In this document: positions 8,901-16,133 of the stretch, piece after piece
Numbering within the stretch: position 1 is the first letter of the stretch
Layout of the letters: every line of letters begins with the position of its first letter
Source: Jaenimonas drosophilae
Taxonomy: Eukaryota > Euglenozoa > Kinetoplastea > Trypanosomatida > Trypanosomatidae
Length of the DNA: 23,076 nt
Direction: 5' to 3'
NCBI GenBank assembly: GCA_030849065.1
Contig: JASAON010001415.1
Span: 1-23,076 of the forward strand
Made by a program: the position numbers and the translations under genes
The notes under the pieces: generated by a model
What the model was told of the DNA's origin: nothing
Database searches by the model: none
What the model saw: only the letters and a program-made list of their open reading frames with translations

Positions 8901-11567
8901 CTCCTCCGGCACATCGCGACGCTCCACCATGTTGGATGAGGCACCACCATCCTCAGCCGTTGACGCAGAGGCCTCGGTGTAGAGCTCCTCCACGCGGCGC
9001 ACATCCATGGCGGAGGCGAGGAGCTTCTTCAGCCCTGACGTAGCTTCCTTGATGGGCGGGGTGGAGCTCAGTTGATGCTCCTTTCGCACCTCACGTAGCA
9101 GCCGTCCTTTGCCCATCCCGCCCGCGATGATGACGGCCGACTTCCCACTGCCGGCAGATCCTTCCACGAGGCGGATGTTGCACGTGGCACCACCACTCAC
9201 TGCACCACGACCGGCGGCAGAAGAGGCCGGCGACCACTCCTCCCCTCCACAGAGCACATGCAAGGCCTCTTGTTGAGCTTGGGTGAAGGGAGCCGCATCC
9301 AGGATGGCTTTTAACAGATGTTGCGCAGATGTACGCCCGCCCGCGCCACGAAGGAGGTTGGCGGCGGTCGGGGCGAGCGACTTGGCATGATGATGCATCG
9401 GCAGCACATCGGAGCCGAGGTAGGAGAGCCACAAACTGCTCGGACCAATGGAGGATGAGGATGACGATGATGATGTTGATGTGGTACGCAGGATTGCACT
9501 ACGTAGCTCCGCCACACGATGCATGAAGTGGAGATAGGTGGCGGCATCGGTGCCACGAGGAAGCAAGCGTGGCGGATTTGCCGCACGTGGGTCTATCCAT
9601 GACATCATCATCTCTGCCTCGCCGCCCGTCGCGTGGCTCTCCATCTCTGGCCGGCCAACGATCAGCCACGCATCGGCGACCCCAGACTCCTCCATCGCCG
9701 CACTCGCCTGCACAAAATCGGGAAGCAGATCGCGGTCTTTGATGCCGAAGAGCGTGGCCCGACTTGAGGCAGCATCCCAGCAGCTCAACAACACGGGAAA
9801 AATGGTCATGCGGCCTTGCAAGCGCACCAACACATAACCAAAGACGGTGCCACCTTTTCGGAGCTTCATCATGCCCGACATGTGTGTTGTCTCGGGCTCC
9901 TCAAAGAGCTCCACCTGCACAGGAAGGCCGTACTCGGCGCCGTGGAGGAGCTCATCCACATCGTAGGCGGCGAGGGTGTGGCGTCGCAGCCCGACTTGGT
10001 GTGCCGCTGCCACACGGCCCCACGCCAATCCACCACGATGTGCTGCCGCGGACGTTGATGTGGCACTGGACCAATGCGTGAATACGTCGGCGATGCTGCG
10101 CCCCTTGGCACCTTCATCGGTGAGGTGCTTCACGGCACGTGCCACAGGGCCGTAGAGCTCCGCGTAGGCCGCCATCGCCGCCGATTCCACGAAGCGCAGC
10201 ACATCTTTGCTGCGGTATGGGGTGTAGGTGGAGCGCATGCGCTCTAACAAGCTCCCCACGGCAGATTCCTCGAGGTGCTCGAGCTGCAACATCTCTGCGA
10301 GGGTCGGGCAACGTCCCAGGCGTGCAGAAAACCACGCATCCGTGGATGAGGAAGAGGTGCCCACCTCACGTTCTCGTACCTGGAGCCACAACACCACCGC
10401 CTGCAGCCCGCCAGCGGATGCGAAAGACTCAAGCAGCTCCACCGCGGTGATGGCCGATGACGATGATGCTGATGTGGTGGCGCGCGGGCTCTCCCGCCAC
10501 GTCTTGCAGAGACGGTGCAAGACCAGCTGAAGCGCTCCTTCACAGCTTGACTTAATGTGTGCCGTGAGGGTGGCGTTGTGGCGTGGATAGCAGAGCTGCT
10601 CGAGGCTGAGATGGATGATCTCCGTCAAGGCGCGCACCGCCGCGGTGGAGGCCGATGGCACAAGGATGGCGGCAGATTGCAGCATCATTGTTGAGAAGGC
10701 CTCCGTGAAGAGGGGCGAGGTGAGGAAGGAGGAGAGCATCATAACCAAGAGATGTGGCAGAGGCATGATGGTCGGAGCACAACGCAGGACGTGAACCAAC
10801 GTGCGTGCCATGGAGAGCGACACGCGACGAAGGCGCTCCACGGTGCGGGCATCGAGCATCCCGCGGAGCTCATGGCGGACGTGGAGGAGCATCGGCAGCT
10901 GGAGCATGCGCAACCATCCTGAGTGGTCAGCATTCACACAATCTTTTTGCGATGCGGCGTACATGAAGGTGAGCTGCGGCAGTCCGGGTGGTTGGTGGAG
11001 CATCGTGCTGAGCCACTGCATGGCACGAAGTATGTTATCCAGTACGGCACTCTTCCATGCGTCGGGGTCGGTGAAGATGGAGGTGTTGAAGGTGATGAAG
11101 GATAAGATGGGGTGGTTTCCGGTGCGGAGGAGCACCACATCGCCACTGACAACACGCTCACCCATCGTGGGAGGAACCTGAACCTGAGCAAAAGAAGCGT
11201 CATCGGAGCCACCCGCAGCAGTGGATGAGCTCGTTGCGGCACGCACAATCAATGTATTGCCATCGTTAGCGACGAGATGGACGTGGCACACTCGAAGTGG
11301 TTCCACCATTGGGGTGCCATCCTTCACGTAGCTCGGGGGAAGCAGAGCTCGTGCAGCTTGTTGTGCCACCCCGTGAAAGAGCGGGAGGCAATCTGGCTGA
11401 AGCAAGGAGGCGAGGGATAGTCCCGAGGGAGAAGTGAAGAGCTGCTCCGTCGCCCGCCACGCGGCGTGAAAAGCGTCGGCGTGGGTCTTGGTCAGCCCCT
11501 CCACAATCTCGAAGTGTGCGGCGAAGGGAGAGGCCTCCTCGCGACCTCGTTTGGATGAGGATTGCAT
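5901..11567 (-). CDS. ZNFX1/NFX1-type zinc-finger protein with degenerate SF1 (UPF1-like) helicase core
   Basis: 1888 residues from the ATG at 11567 (begins MQSSSKRGREEAS) to the TAA at 5901. The frame stays open 378 bases further upstream, but that part is low-complexity spacer, and a pyrimidine tract with AG lies just before 11567. Order of parts: a helical N-terminal region (about 1-450); an SF1-like entry (FTQAQQEALHVL) and Walker A GSAGSGKS at 803-810; a motif II-like LLLDDVD at 1182-1188; the motif III position reads SATRWSEAPP (1205-1214); a motif VI-like LLSRARRRAVVVGS from 1456; cysteine-rich NFX1-type fingers from C1512, clearest at 1590-1615 (SCGHACDRQCGDACEPC); and a C-terminal coiled coil (about 1780-1888). 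ZNFX1 proteins act in RNA surveillance and small-RNA silencing in animals. Here motif II is DDVD rather than DEAQ, and the motif III GDxxQ is missing, so helicase activity is doubtful. Asn, Thr, Ser and Asp runs interrupt the protein. Confidence 0.85.
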   Translation of the reverse strand: MQSSSKRGREEASPFAAHFEIVEGLTKTHADAFHAAWRATEQLFTSPSGLSLASLLQPDCLPLFHGVAQQAARALLPPSYVKDGTPMVEPLRVCHVHLVANDGNTLIVRAATSSSTAAGGSDDASFAQVQVPPTMGERVVSGDVVLLRTGNHPILSFITFNTSIFTDPDAWKSAVLDNILRAMQWLSTMLHQPPGLPQLTFMYAASQKDCVNADHSGWLRMLQLPMLLHVRHELRGMLDARTVERLRRVSLSMARTLVHVLRCAPTIMPLPHLLVMMLSSFLTSPLFTEAFSTMMLQSAAILVPSASTAAVRALTEIIHLSLEQLCYPRHNATLTAHIKSSCEGALQLVLHRLCKTWRESPRATTSASSSSAITAVELLESFASAGGLQAVVLWLQVREREVGTSSSSTDAWFSARLGRCPTLAEMLQLEHLEESAVGSLLERMRSTYTPYRSKDVLRFVESAAMAAYAELYGPVARAVKHLTDEGAKGRSIADVFTHWSSATSTSAAAHRGGLAWGRVAAAHQVGLRRHTLAAYDVDELLHGAEYGLPVQVELFEEPETTHMSGMMKLRKGGTVFGYVLVRLQGRMTIFPVLLSCWDAASSRATLFGIKDRDLLPDFVQASAAMEESGVADAWLIVGRPEMESHATGGEAEMMMSWIDPRAANPPRLLPRGTDAATYLHFMHRVAELRSAILRTTSTSSSSSSSSIGPSSLWLSYLGSDVLPMHHHAKSLAPTAANLLRGAGGRTSAQHLLKAILDAAPFTQAQQEALHVLCGGEEWSPASSAAGRGAVSGGATCNIRLVEGSAGSGKSAVIIAGGMGKGRLLREVRKEHQLSSTPPIKEATSGLKKLLASAMDVRRVEELYTEASASTAEDGGASSNMVERRDVPEELATHTAELCAHYTRLSEGLNVGATPLLLRHGATQAVPPHLQKLLFSMHANDDGGGDDDGGAGEEEEKVVAPENLESLHDVLTQSAKRSLKSPMAVLLTEQLQHCHQLSAALRRLMAEAEGGDVVWSALLPLIMSGREVASTATAAAEQHTSWAASLDSMWPAHQLMHQLPSHNNTNDEDNDGEDDDGLWVSTGTSSHSGFAPVEVRTSLHTMSADQAAKWHAAFASQQRSALHLLHHWLEHAVVEAMRHMEDVVFGLAAVSQTTKPLLLTATARDVLHTSSFRLLQRWQPGTLLLDDVDGLPDGVLLALPQANTVSATRWSEAPPYVERCRRAASVLLRDLRREMHNTSSLATTTLRETMRCSSAALRDALRHLCRADRPFGGGGSADSASTLAVEDGTTTTTTTTAEAMMMEAGEPPFSGLVSSSALELWTHAVPLTSVVEADGVAASFLASVAAPHNNNNNNKTWTVYAMCHEDARVLREVCIREGQSLAIHVEPLLDGGISSSQHVSAEEESETVVVCLSGLAAQVGLRVGDGPSHRMAGWMQAQGSDEESTFTQRLQCWLWRLLSRARRRAVVVGSHELITSLGLLTRMELFINERRRASSSSHYWLPDAAGSATLALCCPNHHTCKRTASIVWQAATNMCAVKTLGATRCQSLCLGTYSHCQHPSHACLHVCHVREDEDHDGGGGGDGSSSLHHHCPYPCPLIRSCGHACDRQCGDACEPCEVIEWRQLLCGQRVISGMNGATMEYMYETWPHYQQCLCGEEPQPCQEPVVVVCGRCGGRTWMRCSTLTQHNQRLAMKAEGDGRDGGHAPTFAIRAMECAGCVGTFNMVAAKYGVEVLALPPHDQCAEGDSENHQHDDDDDDDDALALPRHLLPDAAQVELDAKTNFARKKADLLAKKEALELSNGLSTSATSDYATFKAKTMEMQARQQEQEESRRAMLQHRLDEVAADLQEKLSRQIALSEELDSAVPLLLSEAEREAERQRSFAYATGAKQ
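6293..6320. repeat. (CAT)n run inside the ZNFX1-like gene
   Basis: About nine CAT units, read as GAT (Asp) on the sense strand, giving a polyaspartate stretch between the zinc fingers and the C-terminal coiled coil. Confidence 0.9.
7507..7528. repeat. (GTT)n run inside the ZNFX1-like gene
   Basis: Read as AAC on the sense strand, encoding a run of six asparagines before motif V of the helicase-like region. Confidence 0.9.
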
Positions 11568-11954
11568 CCAACAAGAACCTACTTGTATGAGGGGGGAAAA
11601 GAAGCTACAACGTACAACAACACATTGATGAAGATGAGGATGGTGATGATGATGATGAGGATGATTGTGCAGCACAGGTGTGAGTTGTTCTACCGAGTTC
11701 CGACACAACCCATCGTGTCGTCGGCAGAGACAACATTCATCAACTACGAGCAACTTATACGAGAGCCATCGAATGCTGCCACAACACAACACATGTGTGC
11801 GCGGATGTGTGGAGGGTGACTGAGTGCGTGGCTGCTGAGCCATCAAGCAGGAAGCGCTGTCGGTACCAGCGACGGAGGGGGGGGGCGGAAGTACGTGAAT
11901 GAAAGCGAATGAGTTGTGTTTGTGGCACACATGGCAGAGAAGCATCTCGTCTCT
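11568..11954. other. Intergenic spacer (387 bp) upstream of the ZNFX1-like gene
   Basis: Holds (GAT)n-rich sequence (about 11625-11665) and, next to the downstream gene, a sense-strand pyrimidine tract (11587-11605) followed by AG dinucleotides at 11579-11583, a likely splice acceptor. The ZNFX1 frame is open through the whole spacer but reads as a His/Cys-rich low-complexity stretch. No separate gene is seen. Confidence 0.6.
11579..11605 (-). promoter_or_regulatory. Putative trans-splice acceptor for the ZNFX1-like gene
   Basis: The minus strand reads CTTCTTTTCCCCCCTC, then two AGs within 20 bases of the ATG at 11567. A pyrimidine tract plus AG close to the start is typical of kinetoplastid spliced-leader addition sites. 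The site supports 11567 as the start over upstream methionines. Confidence 0.5.
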
Positions 11955-12401
11955 CTACTCGTGCTGCACGCCAGCATCAACATCATCATCATTATTGGTG
12001 GAGGGTGGTGGCGGTACCTCTGTTGCCGGAGCAGCGGCAGGGACCACCACGCCCGTCACAACGGCTGGCGAAGCCGCCCGACCACTCACACCTGCACGAC
12101 GATGATGTTCGTCCAGCATTGCCGCTCGACGTATGCTGAAGGCACGTTTGGTACATACGGCGCAGCCTGGGTGGTCTCCGAGAAGGTGGCGTGTCGGGCA
12201 GCATTGGCGGCAGAGCTGGCGGCCACACCAATCGCAGTTGGTGCTCTTGAAGATCCAGCCAAATGGCTGCCCGCAATCTGCGCACGCGACGGCACCTACT
12301 TCGTGTGTGGCGGCGGGGGTGTAGGAGATGGGGGCGATTTTGGCCTTCACGTCGTCGGGGACGGGGGCGTGCGTCGCTGGCTCACTCCACAAAGCACCCA
12401 T
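11955..12401 (-). CDS. Small FYVE-like zinc-finger protein
   Basis: 148 residues from the ATG at 12401 to the TAG at 11955. The frame continues upstream only to a GTG, and an AG lies one base before the ATG. Eight cysteines are spaced C40-x2-C43-x12-C56-x2-C59-x4-C64-x2-C67-x12-C80-x2-C83, the cross-brace spacing of FYVE-type zinc fingers. FYVE domains bind PI3P on endosomes through a basic RRHHCR motif. Here the matching position reads FKSTNCDWCG, so the lipid-binding signature is absent. This is better called FYVE-related, with a possible role in protein binding. The flanks are low complexity: an Ala/Val/Pro-rich tail ending in a short Asn/Asp run. No membrane segment or other domain is seen. 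The gene lies between TRM82 and the ZNFX1-like gene on the same strand. Confidence 0.78.
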   Translation of the reverse strand: MGALWSEPATHAPVPDDVKAKIAPISYTPAATHEVGAVACADCGQPFGWIFKSTNCDWCGRQLCRQCCPTRHLLGDHPGCAVCTKRAFSIRRAAMLDEHHRRAGVSGRAASPAVVTGVVVPAAAPATEVPPPPSTNNDDDVDAGVQHE

Positions 12402-12402
12402 C

Positions 12403-12425
12403 CTATGTCGAGAGAGCCAATGAAG
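12403..12425 (-). promoter_or_regulatory. Putative trans-splice acceptor for the FYVE-like gene
   Basis: The minus strand reads TTCATTGGCTCTCTCGACATAG and then G before the ATG at 12401. The pyrimidine-rich tract and AG leave a gene-derived 5' UTR of one base. This supports 12401 as the start rather than the upstream GTG. Confidence 0.45.
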
Positions 12426-12726
12426 GTTGTGGCACACACTGTGGCACCCAGTGAATGATGATGTGTTTAGTGATCGTGGTTGGTCGCAAACACTCTCCCG
12501 TCCAACTACGTTGGCTTAATGATGCCAATGACAAACAAAAAAACACCAACAAAAAACAGAAGAAGGAAGGAAAGCAGATGTCAGCAGCCCATGCTACACA
12601 GTTCGTCATGTGCCGCACTCATGAGAAGCTTTTCATGAATTGGAACACACACGCAAACATGCACTCCACCCCCCACACACACATCATCGGAGTAAGCCAC
12701 CACGTATGAAGGATGAAACTGTGATG

Positions 12727-12745
12727 GTGTGTGTGTGTGTGTGTG
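12727..12745. repeat. (GT)n microsatellite
   Basis: An uninterrupted GT dinucleotide run in the spacer downstream of TRM82. It reads as CA on the sense strand of the cluster. Confidence 0.85.
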
Positions 12746-12955
12746 ATCAGCACATGATGCTCATCCTGGGCACTGACAACCCATGTGAAGGTCTTGTGTT
12801 TGTTGTGTATGTTATGGATCTTCACTTCATGGACGTGCTGTTACAAGAAGGAACGAAGTCACCACCACACACTCCCATGATGATCATTCACTGTTGGCTG
12901 TTGTTGCTCTTCAGCCACAACTGCTGCACAAGGCTGAACCAAACGGAGGACGTCG

Positions 12956-14581
12956 TCAGGCCTTCACCTTCTTTCGTGGCGTCTTGCCCTTCACCGCCTC
13001 CACTGTGGCAGCGGCACTCACTTGCTCATCATCCTCCTCCTTCTTCTCATCCTCACCACTCTCATCTCCCGAGTCCCAGTCGTGGCCCTTCTTGCGCGCA
13101 CGTGGGTCGTGCACTTCATTCTTCCACTGCGCGAAGAGGTCCAGCTCCGTGAATCCTGCCGCACCCAGTGGTGCCGCCGCAATCACCTCCTTCAGCTTCG
13201 TCACAAAAAATGGCATCTGCATGGTCTGTGAGAGGGTCAAGCGAACGCGGATGTTGCCGTTGAAGGAGCAGAAGCCGCTCTCACCACCGGTGCCATCGCT
13301 GTCAATCTGGTGCATCTGCAGGAAAACAACATCACCACTGCGGAGGAGTGCCACCGCGGTGGCATCACTGCACGGGTGCAATGCCACAGGACGGTCTGGG
13401 AGGGGGATGTGTGCCATGGTTGAGATGGATGGGTGCATGCCACACTCGCCAATCCCATCCAGGAGTGGGATGAACTCCGCATGAGCGGTGTTTTCATAGG
13501 CAATCAGCACACCACGTGGGGTATCACGTGCGTGCCGACGCTGCCCCACCTCGTTGAAGCTCGACGCGATGAGGGCGATGGAAACAACGGCACCACGTCC
13601 CTCACCTGGGGCGTAGGTGCCAATCGAGGTGAAGACGGGCTCGCTGGACTCAAGCGGGATGTTGTTGCTCGCGGCCCAGAAGGTCAGCTGACCAGACTCA
13701 TCGCCCATGGCGTAGTAGCAGAAGGGCACGCGGTGGCGGGATTTAGCATTCGGATTGGCCACGTTGCCCTCACTGAAAGAGGTTGGTGTGGCACCGCAAG
13801 GGGAGGAGCAGTTGCTGGCATCCTCAAAGAAGGGGATCTCCGCCACGCAGGTGACGACGGAGGTCTCGGTGCTGCCGGCAGGCCAGAGATACTGCTCGAT
13901 GCGGTAGGTCTCGGGGTAGCAGCTCACGCGGATGCGGCAATCCTTGTCGCAGGTGAAAAGGCGGCGGCAGCTGAGGTCGCTGCGAACCTCTGTGGAGGCG
14001 ATGGCCTCCATGCGGGGGACCGGGGAGGTGAGGAAGACGCTGGACATGATACTAAAGTGCTGGAGCAAAAAGGTGCATGGCTGATCCACGGCACCTTGCA
14101 CCTCGAGGGTGTGTGTGGGTGACCAACAGAGCTGGAGACGGCGTACTTCACCAAACTTATCCGCGAAGAGGATCGTGCCGTCGTCACAGGTGGCGAGGGA
14201 GGTGATGCGCTTGGCGTGGGGCCCATAACGGTATGAGGGCTTCCACTCCGTCGTGGCCATCATTTTTTCCACCGCCGCCGTGGAGGGTTCGGTTGTGGTC
14301 GCTGGGGAACGTGGTGCCCCGGCCTTCCACTGACTCATGTCGTAGACGTTGATGAACTTCGAGTCACCAGCGGAGACGAGGCAGTGAGAGCCGCTGTGGG
14401 GCTGGAGGAATGCCACAGCACGAATGAGCTGGCCATCATCCACCACGATGGAGTTGATCGGGGAGGCCTCCTGCCCTGGCTGAGGAAAGCGGCCCAGGGT
14501 GAGCTTCGTACCGTAGCCCACCAAGATGGCCTTTCGGGGTAGGATGGCCACGGAGAGGGATGGTGCGTCAACGGTCTGCAT
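12956..14581 (-). CDS. TRM82: TRM82/WDR4, non-catalytic WD40 subunit of tRNA (guanine-N7) methyltransferase
   Basis: 541 residues, ATG at 14581, TGA at 12956. TRM82/WDR4 is a beta-propeller that binds and stabilises the catalytic TRM8/METTL1 subunit, which forms m7G46 in the tRNA variable loop. Family hallmarks are visible: KRITSLATCDDGTILFADKFGEVRRL (about 124-149), then FLLQHFSIMSSVFLTSP (171-187) and the signature CDKDCRIRVSCYPETYRIEQY (211-231), which matches the conserved D-(R/K)-D-x-x-IR-V-S-x-YP motif followed by a YxIE strand. WD-like blades continue to about residue 490. The tail is Lys/Glu/Asp-rich and ends KGKTPRKKVKA, a possible nuclear localisation signal. The protein is somewhat longer than yeast or human homologues because of loop insertions. 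The catalytic partner is not in this window. NKAP lies upstream and the FYVE-like gene downstream. Confidence 0.9.
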   Translation of the reverse strand: MQTVDAPSLSVAILPRKAILVGYGTKLTLGRFPQPGQEASPINSIVVDDGQLIRAVAFLQPHSGSHCLVSAGDSKFINVYDMSQWKAGAPRSPATTTEPSTAAVEKMMATTEWKPSYRYGPHAKRITSLATCDDGTILFADKFGEVRRLQLCWSPTHTLEVQGAVDQPCTFLLQHFSIMSSVFLTSPVPRMEAIASTEVRSDLSCRRLFTCDKDCRIRVSCYPETYRIEQYLWPAGSTETSVVTCVAEIPFFEDASNCSSPCGATPTSFSEGNVANPNAKSRHRVPFCYYAMGDESGQLTFWAASNNIPLESSEPVFTSIGTYAPGEGRGAVVSIALIASSFNEVGQRRHARDTPRGVLIAYENTAHAEFIPLLDGIGECGMHPSISTMAHIPLPDRPVALHPCSDATAVALLRSGDVVFLQMHQIDSDGTGGESGFCSFNGNIRVRLTLSQTMQMPFFVTKLKEVIAAAPLGAAGFTELDLFAQWKNEVHDPRARKKGHDWDSGDESGEDEKKEEDDEQVSAAATVEAVKGKTPRKKVKA

Positions 14582-14898
14582 GATTCTTGTTAGTGGGTTC
14601 GGTTCGAGGGTGTTGTGTTTACACGAGGTGGTGGTGGGGCAACGTTACTTGTCAAGGAGAGTTGCTCACACCAATCAATGTGGGTCTCTTCACTTTGGTG
14701 TTTATTCGTGGACAGGTTATGGCTTCACACAAGAAGAAGAAGAAGTAGAAGCATGTGGTGGAGCAACAGACAACAGCATGACATGAAACGAAACAAAAGA
14801 GTAGAGATGAAATGTTAGCGTGTGTTTATGTCTGTGCTCCTCACAACTACCCTATTCATGTGTTGTTGGTGGTGGTGGTAGTGGGAGGGGGGCATGCC
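14582..14898. other. Intergenic spacer (317 bp) upstream of TRM82
   Basis: Between NKAP and TRM82. The sense (minus) strand has a strong pyrimidine tract, CTTCTACTTCTTCTTCTTC (14731-14751), with AGs downstream, a candidate acceptor that would give TRM82 a leader of about 140 bases. A G/GT-rich patch lies at 14862-14892 just after the NKAP stop. No gene is seen. Confidence 0.55.
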
Positions 14899-15921
14899 TC
14901 ATACCTGTTTCTTCATGCCATTGATGATATTCGCCAAGCCATCGATCATCTGGCTATCCATCCGCTCATCCTCCACACGACGAAACTGCTGCTGCAGCTT
15001 GGCCGCCTCGCGCTCGTGGAGCTGCCGCTGGACGCGATCCACGTACATCTGTGAGGCAATGCTGCGTGAGCCAGACATGACGTAGCCAAGTTTTTCAGCC
15101 GACGCAATCTCCTCGGCGGTCTGGCCAATCTCTCCACGACGTGGGGCTCGCTTGAACTGAGAAAGGAACTCGTCGCGCGTCATTTGCGAAGGATGCTTCG
15201 TGGACGGTGCCCCTTCGGCTGCGACGTGGCCAGGCTCTGGGGCTGCCGTCACAGGCTTCACCACCGACGATGGCATCACCACACCAAAATCATCATCGTC
15301 ACTATGATCGACGGGGTCTACGCCTGGGAGAGACCCGCGCTTCTCTTCCACATCGAGTGAAGCAGCCGCACCTCTCGAGCTTTGTTGCGTTGTAGTTGGC
15401 GGCACTGCTCGGGCTGGGTGTTGTTGTGTTCGTGCCTTTGCCACCAACTTGGCCAGTGCACTGGTAGGTGAGGAGCGTGGGAGCGGCGGTGCCGTTGAGG
15501 GCGTCGTGCTGCTACTGCCAACACTCGTGCTAGTGTGTTCAGGGAGTGCGGTGACATCGTCCATGGAAGGGTCTACTGGTGGTTGGTTGCTGCTACTTGC
15601 TTCTTCAGATATATTCTTGGATGCGCCGTAGGTAATGCCACTGGAGCGGATCAGCTTCTCCACCTCATGACGAACGGCGCTGTTGCCGTCACTGGGGCTC
15701 AGGAAGGGCTCGCGATCTCCTGCATCCCCCTCCTCTTCTGGTGCATCGCGCTGGCGCTTCAGCGTGGAAGAAGGGGCCGAGCGACGTGCGCTACGCCACA
15801 GCTCAAAGCCGCTGTGGCTGCAGGTGTTTCGCTGCAGGGACTGAAGTAGAATGGCCTCGACCTCCTCCCCGAGTGGGGGAAGCTGAGGTGTGTTGTCAGC
15901 ACTCCAAAAGGACGACGGCAT
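14899..15921 (-). CDS. NKAP: NKAP family protein (NKAP C-terminal domain)
   Basis: 340 residues from the ATG at 15921 (MPSSFWSADNTPQLPPLG) to a TGA. Earlier in-frame codons run through a pyrimidine tract and AG, so they are taken as leader. The C-terminal 94 residues match the NKAP/SynMuv domain: RRGEIG at 261-266 and the near-diagnostic LGYVMSGSR at 278-286, followed by a charged helix (about 290-338). In animals NKAP is a nuclear protein of transcription repression and pre-mRNA splicing that binds RNA and spliceosome components. The N-terminal two-thirds is Ser/Ala/Pro-rich and probably disordered, and it lacks the Arg/Ser-rich domain of animal NKAP. The short motif EVEKLIRSSGITYG (about 106-119) may be conserved. 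In a lineage with few cis-introns it may work with the trans-splicing machinery; that is inference. Confidence 0.88.
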   Translation of the reverse strand: MPSSFWSADNTPQLPPLGEEVEAILLQSLQRNTCSHSGFELWRSARRSAPSSTLKRQRDAPEEEGDAGDREPFLSPSDGNSAVRHEVEKLIRSSGITYGASKNISEEASSSNQPPVDPSMDDVTALPEHTSTSVGSSSTTPSTAPPLPRSSPTSALAKLVAKARTQQHPARAVPPTTTQQSSRGAAASLDVEEKRGSLPGVDPVDHSDDDDFGVVMPSSVVKPVTAAPEPGHVAAEGAPSTKHPSQMTRDEFLSQFKRAPRRGEIGQTAEEIASAEKLGYVMSGSRSIASQMYVDRVQRQLHEREAAKLQQQFRRVEDERMDSQMIDGLANIINGMKKQV

Positions 15922-15970
15922 CAGGTGAATCAGGCTCCCCCGTTCGTACAACTGTGTGTGAGTGAACGGG

Positions 15971-16009
15971 CTCTTGACGCAGGAAGAACAATAAAGACAG
16001 AAGAAGTAG
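15971..16009 (-). promoter_or_regulatory. Putative trans-splice acceptor for NKAP
   Basis: The minus strand reads CTACTTCTTCTGTCTTTATTG, then TTCTTCCTGCGTCAAGAG. This long pyrimidine tract ends in AG about 50 bases before the ATG at 15921. It argues against starts further upstream. Confidence 0.55.
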
Positions 16010-16133
16010 CAATTAGTGTTCAGGAAACTCGGAGAAGATAGGTTCAGTAGATGGAACACACACACACACTCAGACACACATACACTTCAAACAACAAGGA
16101 ACAACTTCACCTCTGATGGTGCAGTCTGTGGGG

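Larger units (their letters stand above)
12402..12955. other. Intergenic spacer (554 bp), no gene seen
   Basis: Between the TRM82 stop and the FYVE-like start. It contains a (GT)n microsatellite at about 12727-12745, an A-rich stretch (about 12533-12575, pyrimidine-rich on the sense strand), and a sense-strand CTCTCTCGACATAG immediately before the FYVE-like ATG. Short frames on both strands lack homology-like features. It probably holds the TRM82 3' UTR and the next acceptor. Confidence 0.6.

Noticed and set aside
5901..11567. Many plus-strand frames of 60-160 codons opposite the ZNFX1-like gene and elsewhere
   Set aside because: They are antisense shadows of GC-rich, repeat-rich coding sequence, with no recognisable domains.
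11568..11945. 126-residue N-terminal extension of the ZNFX1-like protein from an ATG at 11945
   Set aside because: It reads as His/Cys-rich low complexity from spacer DNA and spans a pyrimidine tract with AG immediately before the ATG at 11567.
14895..14903. CAG|GTATGA at the NKAP stop, resembling a cis-splice donor
   Set aside because: The NKAP domain ends naturally at this point and no downstream exon or acceptor with matching sequence was seen.
15922..16077. 52-residue N-terminal extension of NKAP
   Set aside because: The extension translates a CA/GT-rich spacer and the pyrimidine tract of a likely acceptor. The ATG at 15921 gives a sensible N-terminus.
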